A stretch of DNA of 64,000 nucleotides. It comes from ENR-C587 sp942493235 (GTDB taxonomy: Bacteria; Bacteroidota; Ignavibacteria; Kapaibacteriales; UBA2268). Below the pieces are notes generated by a model that saw only the letters and a program-made list of their open reading frames with translations, made no database searches and was not told the DNA's origin. Numbering within the stretch: position 1 is the stretch's first letter; each line of letters opens with the position of its first letter. Location: positions 2,852,001 through 2,916,000 of the forward strand of contig OW818676.1 of NCBI GenBank assembly GCA_942493235.1, read 5' to 3'. Positions 55,614-64,000 of the stretch are shown piece after piece. A program made the position numbers and the translations under genes.

Positions 55614-57605
55614 TTATTTATCAACAGTCGGGACAGCAAATGAAAATTTAGAGCCTCTACCCTCTTCAGTTTCAATTATCATTTCAGTATTGCATTTACC
55701 GAGTAGCTCTTTACATAATATCAGCCCGAGACCGGTTCCCTTTTCATTAGATGTACCAAGTGTAATTCTGTTTTGAACATCGATTTTGAAAAGATTGGAT
55801 AATGATTCCGTATTTATGCCTACACCGTTATCTTTAACAGAAATAACAACTTGTGAATTATTATCTCTATTGGCAGAAAGCGAAATTGTGCCTCCCTGAT
55901 AAGTAAATTTGACAGCATTAGCTAATAAATTTCTTATTACGGTATTAAGTACATTAGTATCGAAATAAGCAGTAATATCCTCATTTATTTCAACTATCAC
56001 ATTAATATTCTTCTGCTCGGCATTTCCTCTGATAATACCGACATTATCTTGGAATATTTCATTTAGATTTATTGGCTCATGCTTGATTTCAATAATGCCA
56101 CCTTGCACTTTAGACCAGTTTAACAGATTTTGAAGCAATTCATAAATATAGCGAGAAGAATTATGCAGAGCGGTAGCCATTTCTTGAATTTCAGGCTTTT
56201 CCATTTCGTCAATATCTTCGCTTAGCATAGCTGTTACACCAAGAAAGCCGGAAAATGGACTTTTTAAATCATGAGCTATTATTGAGAAAAATTTATCTTT
56301 TGATGCGTTTAATTGAATCAATTCTTTTTCAGAAACTAATAATTTTTTATTTAGTTTATTAAGCTCAAGAATTTGTTTTTCGATAGTATTTTTGGATTTC
56401 ATTAAATCGTTTACAAGCTCATCTAAGCGTTCTTTATTATTTTTACGTTCTGTTACGTCTTCAATAACGCCTTCATAATATAATATATTAGAATTGTCTG
56501 AAATAGCTCTGCTCGAATCATTAACCCAGATAATTCTGCCGTCGAAAGTTTTTAGCTCGACTTCGTAATTATAAATAATTTCATTAGATTCGATTAAATT
56601 TTTCCATGATAAGCGGTCTAATGGATTTTTATAGAATTCCATTACATTTTGCTTCATTAATTCTTCTATGCTTGCGGCACCCATCATTTTAACTAAAACA
56701 GGATTAGCATCAATTACCTCGCCGGCAGGAGTACTTCTGTAAACCCCAACGGGAACTCTTTCGAATAGATTCCTATATCGCTCTTCGCTAATTTGAAGCT
56801 TGGACTCGGCTTGCTTTCTTTCGGTAATGTCATGAATTATCCCGTCGTAACCAACTATATTATTACTTTTATCTTTTTTCAAACTGGTTACTAATATACA
56901 ATTAATTGGAGTCCCGTCTTTACGTTTTAGAATTACTTCGAAATTATTAACAAAGCCTTTTCTTAATATTTCTTCTCTAAAGGCATCTCGGTCTTTATTA
57001 TAATAATATAAACTCGAGCTGTTAAGCGATTTTAATTCATCGGATGAATAACCAAACATATCAATCATAGCCGGATTATAAGCTAATATTTGTCCGTCTA
57101 AAGTAGTAAAATATATCCCGTCTTTTGAATTTTGGAATAGCCCGACAAACCTACCATTAATCTCTTTTAGTGAATTTTCGGTATCTTCAAGTCTTTTATC
57201 TTTTAGAACTGTATTAATAGCGTTATTAATAACTGAGGGTAAAAATTCATAGAAATTAGGGTCTTTAACAATATAATCCATAGCTCCGAGCTTCATCATG
57301 TTAACTGCTACTTTTTCATTCCCATAAGCAGTCATAACAATAAAATAAGGTATTCTACCCAATTTTTCGATGCAATTTTTCATTACATCTTCGCCGGTAG
57401 TATCTTCTAAATTATAATCAAGTAATACGATGAGGTCTTTGAATTGCTTAGTAAGCTCCAATAGAATTTCACCATCGGTACTTGAAAAAACTGTGTATTT
57501 TAGTTTGCCTAAAGTTTCTTGCAGAAGACCGGCTTGCTCCAAATCATCTTCAATAATTAATATTTTTATTTCTTCGGCTAAATTTAATAATTCAGAATGA
57601 AACAT
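55614..57605 (-). CDS. Receiver-PAS-PAS-histidine kinase
   Basis: 663 residues, soluble. REC domain at about 13-130 (KILIIEDDLEQAGLL, phospho-Asp in VLLDYNLEDT), PAS 1 (about 145-265), PAS 2 (about 275-392), a coiled coil, HisKA with FFSIIAHDLKSPFSG (about 450), HATPase with IRNLLANAVKFT, VKDNGVGI and GTGLGLILCKELLG. There is no DNA-binding domain. The N-terminal receiver suggests it is itself a target of another kinase, probably one encoded upstream. Confidence 0.93.
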   Translation of the reverse strand: MFHSELLNLAEEIKILIIEDDLEQAGLLQETLGKLKYTVFSSTDGEILLELTKQFKDLIVLLDYNLEDTTGEDVMKNCIEKLGRIPYFIVMTAYGNEKVAVNMMKLGAMDYIVKDPNFYEFLPSVINNAINTVLKDKRLEDTENSLKEINGRFVGLFQNSKDGIYFTTLDGQILAYNPAMIDMFGYSSDELKSLNSSSLYYYNKDRDAFREEILRKGFVNNFEVILKRKDGTPINCILVTSLKKDKSNNIVGYDGIIHDITERKQAESKLQISEERYRNLFERVPVGVYRSTPAGEVIDANPVLVKMMGAASIEELMKQNVMEFYKNPLDRLSWKNLIESNEIIYNYEVELKTFDGRIIWVNDSSRAISDNSNILYYEGVIEDVTERKNNKERLDELVNDLMKSKNTIEKQILELNKLNKKLLVSEKELIQLNASKDKFFSIIAHDLKSPFSGFLGVTAMLSEDIDEMEKPEIQEMATALHNSSRYIYELLQNLLNWSKVQGGIIEIKHEPINLNEIFQDNVGIIRGNAEQKNINVIVEINEDITAYFDTNVLNTVIRNLLANAVKFTYQGGTISLSANRDNNSQVVISVKDNGVGINTESLSNLFKIDVQNRITLGTSNEKGTGLGLILCKELLGKCNTEMIIETEEGRGSKFSFAVPTVDK

Positions 57606-57763
57606 ACTTTCCTTTGATTACATTACAAGCTAAAAAAAGTTAGACGAATAAGAATTCGCTTTCTTTTTCAATTTATTTGAATTATATTTAATTAATTCAT
57701 TTTTTCAACTAAATTGTCAAAAAGTCAATTATCTACAATTTTTTCAATTTTCTCTTCTACAAA

Positions 57764-58909
57764 TCAATTTTCTATATAATGATCCAATGAAACGGTAAAA
57801 GTAGAACCTTCGTTTAACACACTAAATACGCTAATAGTTCCTCCGTTTCTTTCAATAATTTCTTTACATAGTATCAATCCAAGACCTGTACCTTTTTCAT
57901 TGTCAGTACCTAAGGTAGTAATATGAGAATCAATCCTAAATAATTTATTCAAATTATCGGGTTTAATCCCTAAACCGAAGTCTTTAATTGAAATGAATAC
58001 TAAATTATCTTCAACATCAGCACTAACATGAATTTCAGTATCATAATGAGAAAACTTAATAGCATTGCTAATCAAATTATTTAATACGGATTGAATCATA
58101 AATCTGTCTGCATAGCAATAAATCTTTGCTTTAATATTATTTATTACTTTAAGGTTTTTTTTATCTGAAACATTTCTCTGAATAGCAATTACTTCATTAA
58201 TTAAATGAGTAATATCAATTTTCTCTTTATGGATTTCTAAACGATTAGTCTGGATTCTTGCCCAATGCAATAGATTTTCAATCATAGAATACTGATTTTT
58301 TAGAGATGTATTCAATTTTCTTACTAAATCAACTATTTCTTCTATGTTAAGAGAATCTTTTTCATTAATAATCAAGCTTGTTAATCCTAAGAGACCCGAA
58401 TACGGACTCTTCAAATCATGCGAAATAATTGAAAAGAATTTATCTTTTGAAGCGTTCAGCTCTGATAATTTTTGATTTTGTTCGTTTATAATATCACGAG
58501 ATTTTTTAATTTCTAATTGAGTGAACACTCTGGAAACTAATTCGGAAGCATTAAAAGGCTTAGTAACATAATCGACGGCTCCGACATCAAAACCCTTCAC
58601 TATATCATCGGTTTGGGTTTTAGCAGTTAAAAAGATTATTGGTATATCTCTGTTAATTTCACTTTCTTTAAGAATCTGACATACCTGATAGCCGTCCATA
58701 CCGGGCATCATAATATCAAGCAGAATTATATCAGGCTTTTTATAATCAATAGCTTCTAATGCCTGCTGACCATTTGTAGCAAATCCGACATCTAATCCGT
58801 TAGACATAAGTATATTACCCAATACCTGTAAATTTTCCGGTATATCATCTACTATTAAAACAGTAGAATTTTCAGCAATATTAATTCTATATTTATTATC
58901 TGCATTCAT
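57764..58909 (-). CDS. Receiver-histidine kinase
   Basis: 381 residues, soluble. REC at about 13-130 (VLIVDDIPENLQVLG, phospho-Asp in IILLDIMMPGMDGY, K in VTKPF), a coiled coil, HisKA with FFSIISHDLKSPYSGLLG, HATPase with LNNLISNAIKFSH, IKDFGLGI and GTGLGLILCKEI. Its kinase half closely resembles that of the 663-residue protein downstream, suggesting gene duplication. Its ATG overlaps the upstream gene's stop by one base. Confidence 0.94.
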   Translation of the reverse strand: MNADNKYRINIAENSTVLIVDDIPENLQVLGNILMSNGLDVGFATNGQQALEAIDYKKPDIILLDIMMPGMDGYQVCQILKESEINRDIPIIFLTAKTQTDDIVKGFDVGAVDYVTKPFNASELVSRVFTQLEIKKSRDIINEQNQKLSELNASKDKFFSIISHDLKSPYSGLLGLTSLIINEKDSLNIEEIVDLVRKLNTSLKNQYSMIENLLHWARIQTNRLEIHKEKIDITHLINEVIAIQRNVSDKKNLKVINNIKAKIYCYADRFMIQSVLNNLISNAIKFSHYDTEIHVSADVEDNLVFISIKDFGLGIKPDNLNKLFRIDSHITTLGTDNEKGTGLGLILCKEIIERNGGTISVFSVLNEGSTFTVSLDHYIEN

Positions 58910-61900
58910 TATAAAATTCTTTTATTCTTCAAACTATCTACTAATATATAAAAATTTGACATAATTTGCACGATTTTGTCAATTTTAAAACCATTACTTT
59001 GTGTAATTAATTCTTCTGAATACGCTCTAAGTATTTTAATATTATATATATCTGAAAGTGCAATTAATTTTTCGGCAAATTCTTTGATTTTGGAAATATA
59101 TAAAGACTTTTTAATAGATTCATAAAATGGAATAATATTAATTTCTAATTCTGCAAAAAACTCATTAGGAATATAATCAACAACTTCGGACAGAGCCAAT
59201 TCAAAATCACTTTTATTTTCTATTACAAAAGATTTAGGCTTATTAACTTTGTGAGGCAGGTATTTAATTAATTCATTAACTAATTGAATTTTACTAACAG
59301 GCTTTCTAAGGTAGCTGTCAAATAAATTCATAATCTTACTTACTTCTTCCTTCATCGCTGAAGCAGTAAGAGCAATTATTGGAATGTCTATTAAGCCTAA
59401 CTCATTTTTAATTATTTCCGTAGCTCTATACCCATCCATATATGGCATGTGTAAGTCCATTAATATTAAATCAGGTAGTTCGGTTTTAACAGCTTCAACG
59501 GCTTCCAGCCCATTTTTTGCTTCAGATAATTGAAGATTGAAAGGCTTTAGAAATAACTTTACTACCTGTCTATTAGTACTTACATCTTCAACTAATAATA
59601 TTTTCGAATAATCAAAAGTAATTGAGCTAATTTCATCAACTTGCACTGATTTTTTATCATTTGATACAGCGGCAATTTTTACCTTAGGTAAAGTAACTCT
59701 GAAAGTGGAGCCCTGCCCTACATTACTAATTAATTGAATATTACCGTTCATCATATTTACTAATCTTTTTGTGATAGTAAGCCCAAGACCTGTACCGCCA
59801 TATTTCCTTGTACTTTGCCCTTCTTGCTGCTTAAATGCTTCAAAAATGATTTCCTGCTGGTCTGCCGGAATCCCTATTCCGGAATCCGTTACATCTATTA
59901 GTATATCAAGCTCGCTACCTTCAATGTAATCTTTTGCACTAAGCCTGACTTCTACTTTGCCTTTCTCTGTAAATTTAATAGCATTACCAACCAAATTAAA
60001 CAGTACCTGTCTTAATCTGGTTTCGTCCATAAGCATTGAATTCGGTATATTGGGGTCAACAGTAACATCAAATTTCAAACCTTTTGCATCTGTTTTAATC
60101 AAAAATATCTGTTGAATTTCTTCAATAATATCCTTAGGATTTATTGGCTCATAAATAATATCTAATTTACCGGATTCGATTTTTGATAAGTCCAATATAT
60201 CGTTAATTAAATCCAAAAGTCCTTTACCGCTGTTGATTATTCCATCAATGTAATCTTTATGCTTTTCAAACCCGTCAAGCTCTTCTTTTAATAATTCAGA
60301 GAAACCAAGTATTGCATTCATCGGAGTGCGAATCTCGTGGCTCATATTAGCTAAGAATTCTGTTTTTGAAGCATTTGCAGCTTGAGCATGAATTTTAGCC
60401 AGCTCCATCAACTTCATATCTTCATCTCTTTCAATCGCAGAACCAATAGCAGCAGAAGCAATCATTAAAATTGATATTTCTTGGTCAAGCCAAATTCTTT
60501 CTTTAATAGTATCATCAAAACCAATAAATCCCCATAACAAATCTTTAACAAAAATCGGAATAATTAGTAAGGATTTAATTTCATGTTCGGTTAATAACAA
60601 TCTGTCAAACTCTGGTACATCTTTTACTAAAGAAGTATATGATTTTTTTGATTTAAGTGTCGTGTAAATCGACGGCATCAATAAATCCATACGAAATTTG
60701 TCATAAATCGAATTATTTATCTGTGGAATAACTCCCGGACTACACCATTCGCTATTTTCTTTGAAATACTCTATATTATTTATTTCATCAACATTTCTTT
60801 GAAAAATATAGACTCTATTTACATGAGTTACATTGCCGAGAATTCTCACAATATCGTCAAGAATTGGCAGATACTCTTTTGATTCCAAAAGCATAGTTGA
60901 TATTTCAGCTATTCCTTTAAGTACTTTATCTTCAGCTTCACGCTTTAGAGTTAGCATTTTCTGAATAGTTACATCTCTACTTATCCCAATTACACCGTTG
61001 AGTGAGTAATTAGAATCGTAAAAAGGTGTTCGTATTGTATCAAATAAAAATTGTTCTCCATTTGGAAATTTCAGCCATTCCTCTTTTCGAATCGCATCTC
61101 CGGATTGCAATACTGAATTATCTTCTTCGATTAATACTTTAGAAATTTCGTTCGGAAATACCTGATTATCATTCATTCCCAAAATTGCACTATCCGGCAT
61201 TCCGGCAAACAGTTCAAAAGCTGAATTACAAGCTATATAATTGCCCAGCATATCTTTAATATAAATCAAATCAGGAATAGAGTTTATCAAAGACCATAGC
61301 ATTGCTCTTTCTTTAAGTATGGTATCTTCGGCTTTCTTGCTATTAGTAATATCCTTAAAGAAAAATATAAATCTGTCATTTGATAATCTAACAGTATCAA
61401 TAACTACATCAATTATACTTGAATTGGCAAGTTTAAGCTTTTTATTTAGCACTAAATTAGAATAAATTTCCATCTGTGCTAATGATGTTTTAACTTTTTT
61501 TATGTCATCATCGATTAAAACCTTGTCAACAGTCATTAATTTGAGTTCGTCTTCGGTATATCCTAAAATATTAATCGCTGACTTGTTAAACTGAATAAAC
61601 GAAAAAATAGTATCTAAAATTATTATGCCATCTGGAGCATTATCAATATAGTCTTTATATTTTTTCTCGCTTTCGATTAAGGATTTTTCCGTAAGTATTC
61701 TCTCGGCAATTTCCTGCTCTAATACCTTATTGGCAGTACTTAACTCTTCGGTTCGCTTATTTACAATTTCAGATAGGTGAAGACTATGGTCGGCTAATGC
61801 CTTCTGCATATTTCTATATTCGGTAATATCATTGACCATACCTACTATATACTTCTTTTCATCATAATCGTTTAAAAATGATACTTTAGAAGTGTGCAAG

Positions 61901-62781
61901 ATATGCTCGATGTTTTGTTTATCAACATATTCTACTTCGGCAGTAATTTTTTTATTGGAATTCAGGACTTCATCATCAGTATCCCAATATTGCTCTCCTT
62001 GCTCTTTAGAAAAATAATCAAAATCTGATTTATTAAGCATATCAATACTGTCTATTCCCATTATTTCGGAATATGCCTTGTTCATATATATCCAGCTATG
62101 ATTATCATTTTTAACAAATATCGGATTCGGAATCACATCTAATACGTTATTAAGAAATTTTTTAGAGGCATTAATTTCAAATTCAGCTTTTTTTAGTTCA
62201 GTAATATCAATTATTGCGGTATGTATCAAAATTTCGTTATATGTTTCGTCTTCATAAGGCAGCGATTCTAATCTAAAATATTTAATTTCATTATTTTCAG
62301 TACGTTTAAGCTCACAAAATACTTTATCCGAACTGCTCATTAATTCTATCAAATGATGCTTTAGTGAGTGTGTACTTTCTTCATCAATAATACTATATAA
62401 GCTTTGCTGTAAAATTTGAATTTTACTAACATTAAAATAATTCAAAAATGTCTGATTGATATCTATGATTGTTCCCTTTTTGTTCATAGTCAAATAGCAA
62501 ATTGGTGCAAAATCATATAAGCGACTATAACGCTTTAGAAGGGATTCTAATTCATCACGTGTGCGAATTAGCTCTTCGTTCTGAAGTTCTAATTCGTGAT
62601 AGTATATTTGAAAGTCCTGCATTATATTTTTCAGAGTTGTAACGTCTTCTTTATCTGATTCATTAACAATGGCTTTTCGGACTAATGTTTCAACTTTATT
62701 CTTCAATTGCTCTAATTGATAGAAATCTTGGATTGTAATCATTTTTATTATAAATTTTTCTCTATTAACAAAAAAATGCAA
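58909..62781 (-). CDS. Multi-PAS GAF hybrid histidine kinase
   Basis: 1290 residues, soluble. A coiled coil (15-80) precedes four PAS domains (about 85-195, 205-325, 365-485, 490-610) and a GAF domain (about 625-795). HisKA follows with FLANMSHEIRTPMNAILGF, then HATPase (FNLVGNAIKFTEKG, VTDSGIGIP, GGTGLGLTITKRL) and REC (ILLVEDVSTNRQ, LILMDLHMPYMDGY, LRKPV). The last 100 residues resemble an Hpt helical bundle but have no phosphorylatable His at the expected AEKLIALSD position. An ATG at 62742 (MITIQDFY) is an alternative start. Top gene of the kinase operon. Confidence 0.93.
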   Translation of the reverse strand: MHFFVNREKFIIKMITIQDFYQLEQLKNKVETLVRKAIVNESDKEDVTTLKNIMQDFQIYYHELELQNEELIRTRDELESLLKRYSRLYDFAPICYLTMNKKGTIIDINQTFLNYFNVSKIQILQQSLYSIIDEESTHSLKHHLIELMSSSDKVFCELKRTENNEIKYFRLESLPYEDETYNEILIHTAIIDITELKKAEFEINASKKFLNNVLDVIPNPIFVKNDNHSWIYMNKAYSEIMGIDSIDMLNKSDFDYFSKEQGEQYWDTDDEVLNSNKKITAEVEYVDKQNIEHILHTSKVSFLNDYDEKKYIVGMVNDITEYRNMQKALADHSLHLSEIVNKRTEELSTANKVLEQEIAERILTEKSLIESEKKYKDYIDNAPDGIIILDTIFSFIQFNKSAINILGYTEDELKLMTVDKVLIDDDIKKVKTSLAQMEIYSNLVLNKKLKLANSSIIDVVIDTVRLSNDRFIFFFKDITNSKKAEDTILKERAMLWSLINSIPDLIYIKDMLGNYIACNSAFELFAGMPDSAILGMNDNQVFPNEISKVLIEEDNSVLQSGDAIRKEEWLKFPNGEQFLFDTIRTPFYDSNYSLNGVIGISRDVTIQKMLTLKREAEDKVLKGIAEISTMLLESKEYLPILDDIVRILGNVTHVNRVYIFQRNVDEINNIEYFKENSEWCSPGVIPQINNSIYDKFRMDLLMPSIYTTLKSKKSYTSLVKDVPEFDRLLLTEHEIKSLLIIPIFVKDLLWGFIGFDDTIKERIWLDQEISILMIASAAIGSAIERDEDMKLMELAKIHAQAANASKTEFLANMSHEIRTPMNAILGFSELLKEELDGFEKHKDYIDGIINSGKGLLDLINDILDLSKIESGKLDIIYEPINPKDIIEEIQQIFLIKTDAKGLKFDVTVDPNIPNSMLMDETRLRQVLFNLVGNAIKFTEKGKVEVRLSAKDYIEGSELDILIDVTDSGIGIPADQQEIIFEAFKQQEGQSTRKYGGTGLGLTITKRLVNMMNGNIQLISNVGQGSTFRVTLPKVKIAAVSNDKKSVQVDEISSITFDYSKILLVEDVSTNRQVVKLFLKPFNLQLSEAKNGLEAVEAVKTELPDLILMDLHMPYMDGYRATEIIKNELGLIDIPIIALTASAMKEEVSKIMNLFDSYLRKPVSKIQLVNELIKYLPHKVNKPKSFVIENKSDFELALSEVVDYIPNEFFAELEINIIPFYESIKKSLYISKIKEFAEKLIALSDIYNIKILRAYSEELITQSNGFKIDKIVQIMSNFYILVDSLKNKRIL

Positions 62782-63130
62782 TATAAGACCTTTTTAGTAA
62801 TTTTCAAAATCAAATCTATCATTTTAAATATTACTTAATTTATTTGTTTTTTTATAAGTTCAGAGAATTATCACTAAATTGAATATTCCTATTTTGTGTA
62901 TATTAATATTAATACTTTATTTATTATTATATTAGCATTATCAACACATAATGAATTCCTATTTTATTTTTCTGATGATATGACTTAACAAATTAAAGAT
63001 AATAATGATTAGCTAACTAATAAGCAAATCCGAATATTAATAACATAAAAAAACAAGAAAGATACAATTTCCACAATTAAATTTATAAACAAACGTTTAA
63101 TTTTTATTTGAAATATGGATAGGGATAGAA
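62782..63130. other. AT-rich divergent intergenic region
   Basis: About 350 bp between the hybrid kinase (minus) and mrp (plus); it must carry both promoters. I see no hairpin, repeat or exact promoter consensus. Confidence 0.5.
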
Positions 63131-64000
63131 ATGAATTCGGGAAATATAAAAAACGAATTAACTCAGAAAATATCGAATATATTAGACAGTGATTTATCAA
63201 TGCACTTAGGTGAATTAAACTCAATTAAAGCAATAGAAGTTAGCGATAGTCAAACAGATATTACAATTGAGCTTATTGCTCCTTATCATTTGATAAAGGC
63301 AAATATCGACTCTGATATCAGGGCAATATTAAACAATTCAATACCTGATTTAAAACATAATATTAGAATTATTGAAAAGCCTATAGATACACAAAATAGA
63401 AGCTTTCTTAAAGAAGTGAAAAATATTATTGCAGTGGCTTCCGGTAAGGGTGGTGTCGGCAAATCTTCAATAGCGGCTAATATTGCAATTTCTCTGGCTA
63501 AAACCGGTGCAAAAGTGGGAATTTTAGACGCGGATATTTATGGACCGAGCCAACCGACTATGTTTGGATTAGTTGGTGAAGCTATGGAGCTTCTTGAAAT
63601 GGAAGATGGTAAAGCTTTAGCATTGCCTAATTCAAATTATGGAGTCAAAGTAGTATCAATGGGATTTATGATGAATGCTCAAGATGCCGCAATTCTGCGA
63701 GGACCGATGCTTGCAAATTATTTTTCTATGCTATTTGAACAAGTTGAATGGGGAGAGTTGGATATATTAGTTTTGGACTTACCTCCCGGAACCGGCGATA
63801 TACAATTGACGATGACTCAGAAGTTACCCTTAACCGGTGCACTAATAGTAACTACTCCTCAAGAAATTTCTCTAATTGATGTAAGACGCTCAATTGCTAT
63901 GTTCAACAAGGTAGATGTTAATATATTGGGGATAGTTGAAAACATGAGTTATTTTTCACCGGAAGATGCACCGAACAAAAAATATTATATATTCGGAGAG
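63131..64000 (+). CDS. mrp: Mrp/NBP35-family iron-sulfur carrier ATPase (3' end off window)
   Basis: Starts at ATG 63131 (MNSGNIKNELTQ) and is open to the right edge, giving 290 residues. An N-terminal MIP18-like domain (about 1-90) precedes the deviant Walker A ASGKGGVGKSS (about 103-113). ILDADIYGPSQPTMFG, RGPML and LVLDLPPGTGDIQLT are typical of Mrp/ApbC proteins, which bind and transfer 4Fe-4S clusters. The CxxC cluster site should lie beyond the window. Confidence 0.95.
   Translation, partial: MNSGNIKNELTQKISNILDSDLSMHLGELNSIKAIEVSDSQTDITIELIAPYHLIKANIDSDIRAILNNSIPDLKHNIRIIEKPIDTQNRSFLKEVKNIIAVASGKGGVGKSSIAANIAISLAKTGAKVGILDADIYGPSQPTMFGLVGEAMELLEMEDGKALALPNSNYGVKVVSMGFMMNAQDAAILRGPMLANYFSMLFEQVEWGELDILVLDLPPGTGDIQLTMTQKLPLTGALIVTTPQEISLIDVRRSIAMFNKVDVNILGIVENMSYFSPEDAPNKKYYIFGE

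Noticed and set aside
63009..63224. Minus-strand frame of 71 codons
   Set aside because: Antisense to the start of mrp, very hydrophobic from AT-rich sequence, no family features.

Overview
This is an AT-rich window (about one third G+C by eye) of bacterial chromosome that mixes housekeeping genes with secreted proteins and dispersed repeats. The Bacteroidota/Chlorobiota (FCB) lineage is indicated by four proteins ending in type IX secretion system (T9SS) type A sorting domains, a PorD/DUF4835-like gene, a textbook Bacteroidota promoter (TTTG, 20-nt spacer, TAATTTTG) ahead of tRNA-Leu, and korAB-type ferredoxin oxidoreductase genes. Several genes have clear purine-rich Shine-Dalgarno sequences (for example GGAGG before korB). 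That fits a Chlorobi/Ignavibacteria/Kapabacteria-like member better than classical Bacteroidia, but placing it more precisely is a guess.

Layout. 1-5.8 kb: 3' part of topA, an ECF sigma factor with a probable membrane partner carrying a T9SS sorting domain, a higBA toxin-antitoxin pair flanked by 38-bp direct repeats, and a probable SRP RNA. 5.9-11.7 kb (minus): lolC/E-type permease, polyprenyl diphosphate synthase and AddB-like nuclease in one operon. 11.8-17.5 kb (plus): rRNA pseudouridine synthase, a small exported protein, LemA, DUF3137 protein, AraC-type regulator, VOC protein, pirin. 17.5-27.2 kb: a secreted propeller protein, ftsK, comB and tex, with copies of a 240-300-bp structured repeat. 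27.5-33.6 kb: tRNA-Leu, dnaE and a second T9SS propeller protein. 33.8-40.7 kb: an Omp28/thioredoxin-like T9SS protein, porD-like gene, and a two-gene beta-barrel/HhH operon. 40.7-42.9 kb: tandem hairpin-rich repeats split by an IS4-family element with a frameshifted transposase. 42.9-48.2 kb: ychF, hydF, a repeat-dense intergenic region and a membrane PAS histidine kinase. 48.4-54 kb: korAB and a secreted SBBP propeller protein. 54-62.8 kb (minus): tmRNA, a glycosyltransferase and three large soluble histidine kinase/receiver proteins. 63.1 kb to the right edge: the start of mrp.

No phage, CRISPR or obvious defence island is present. The least conventional contents are the sigma/T9SS-CTD pair, the TA module bounded by direct repeats next to the SRP RNA, the families of structured repeats (a MITE-like family with terminal inverted repeats, a nested-hairpin repeat, a three-hairpin tandem repeat and heptameric repeats), and the kinase cluster with no DNA-binding output.
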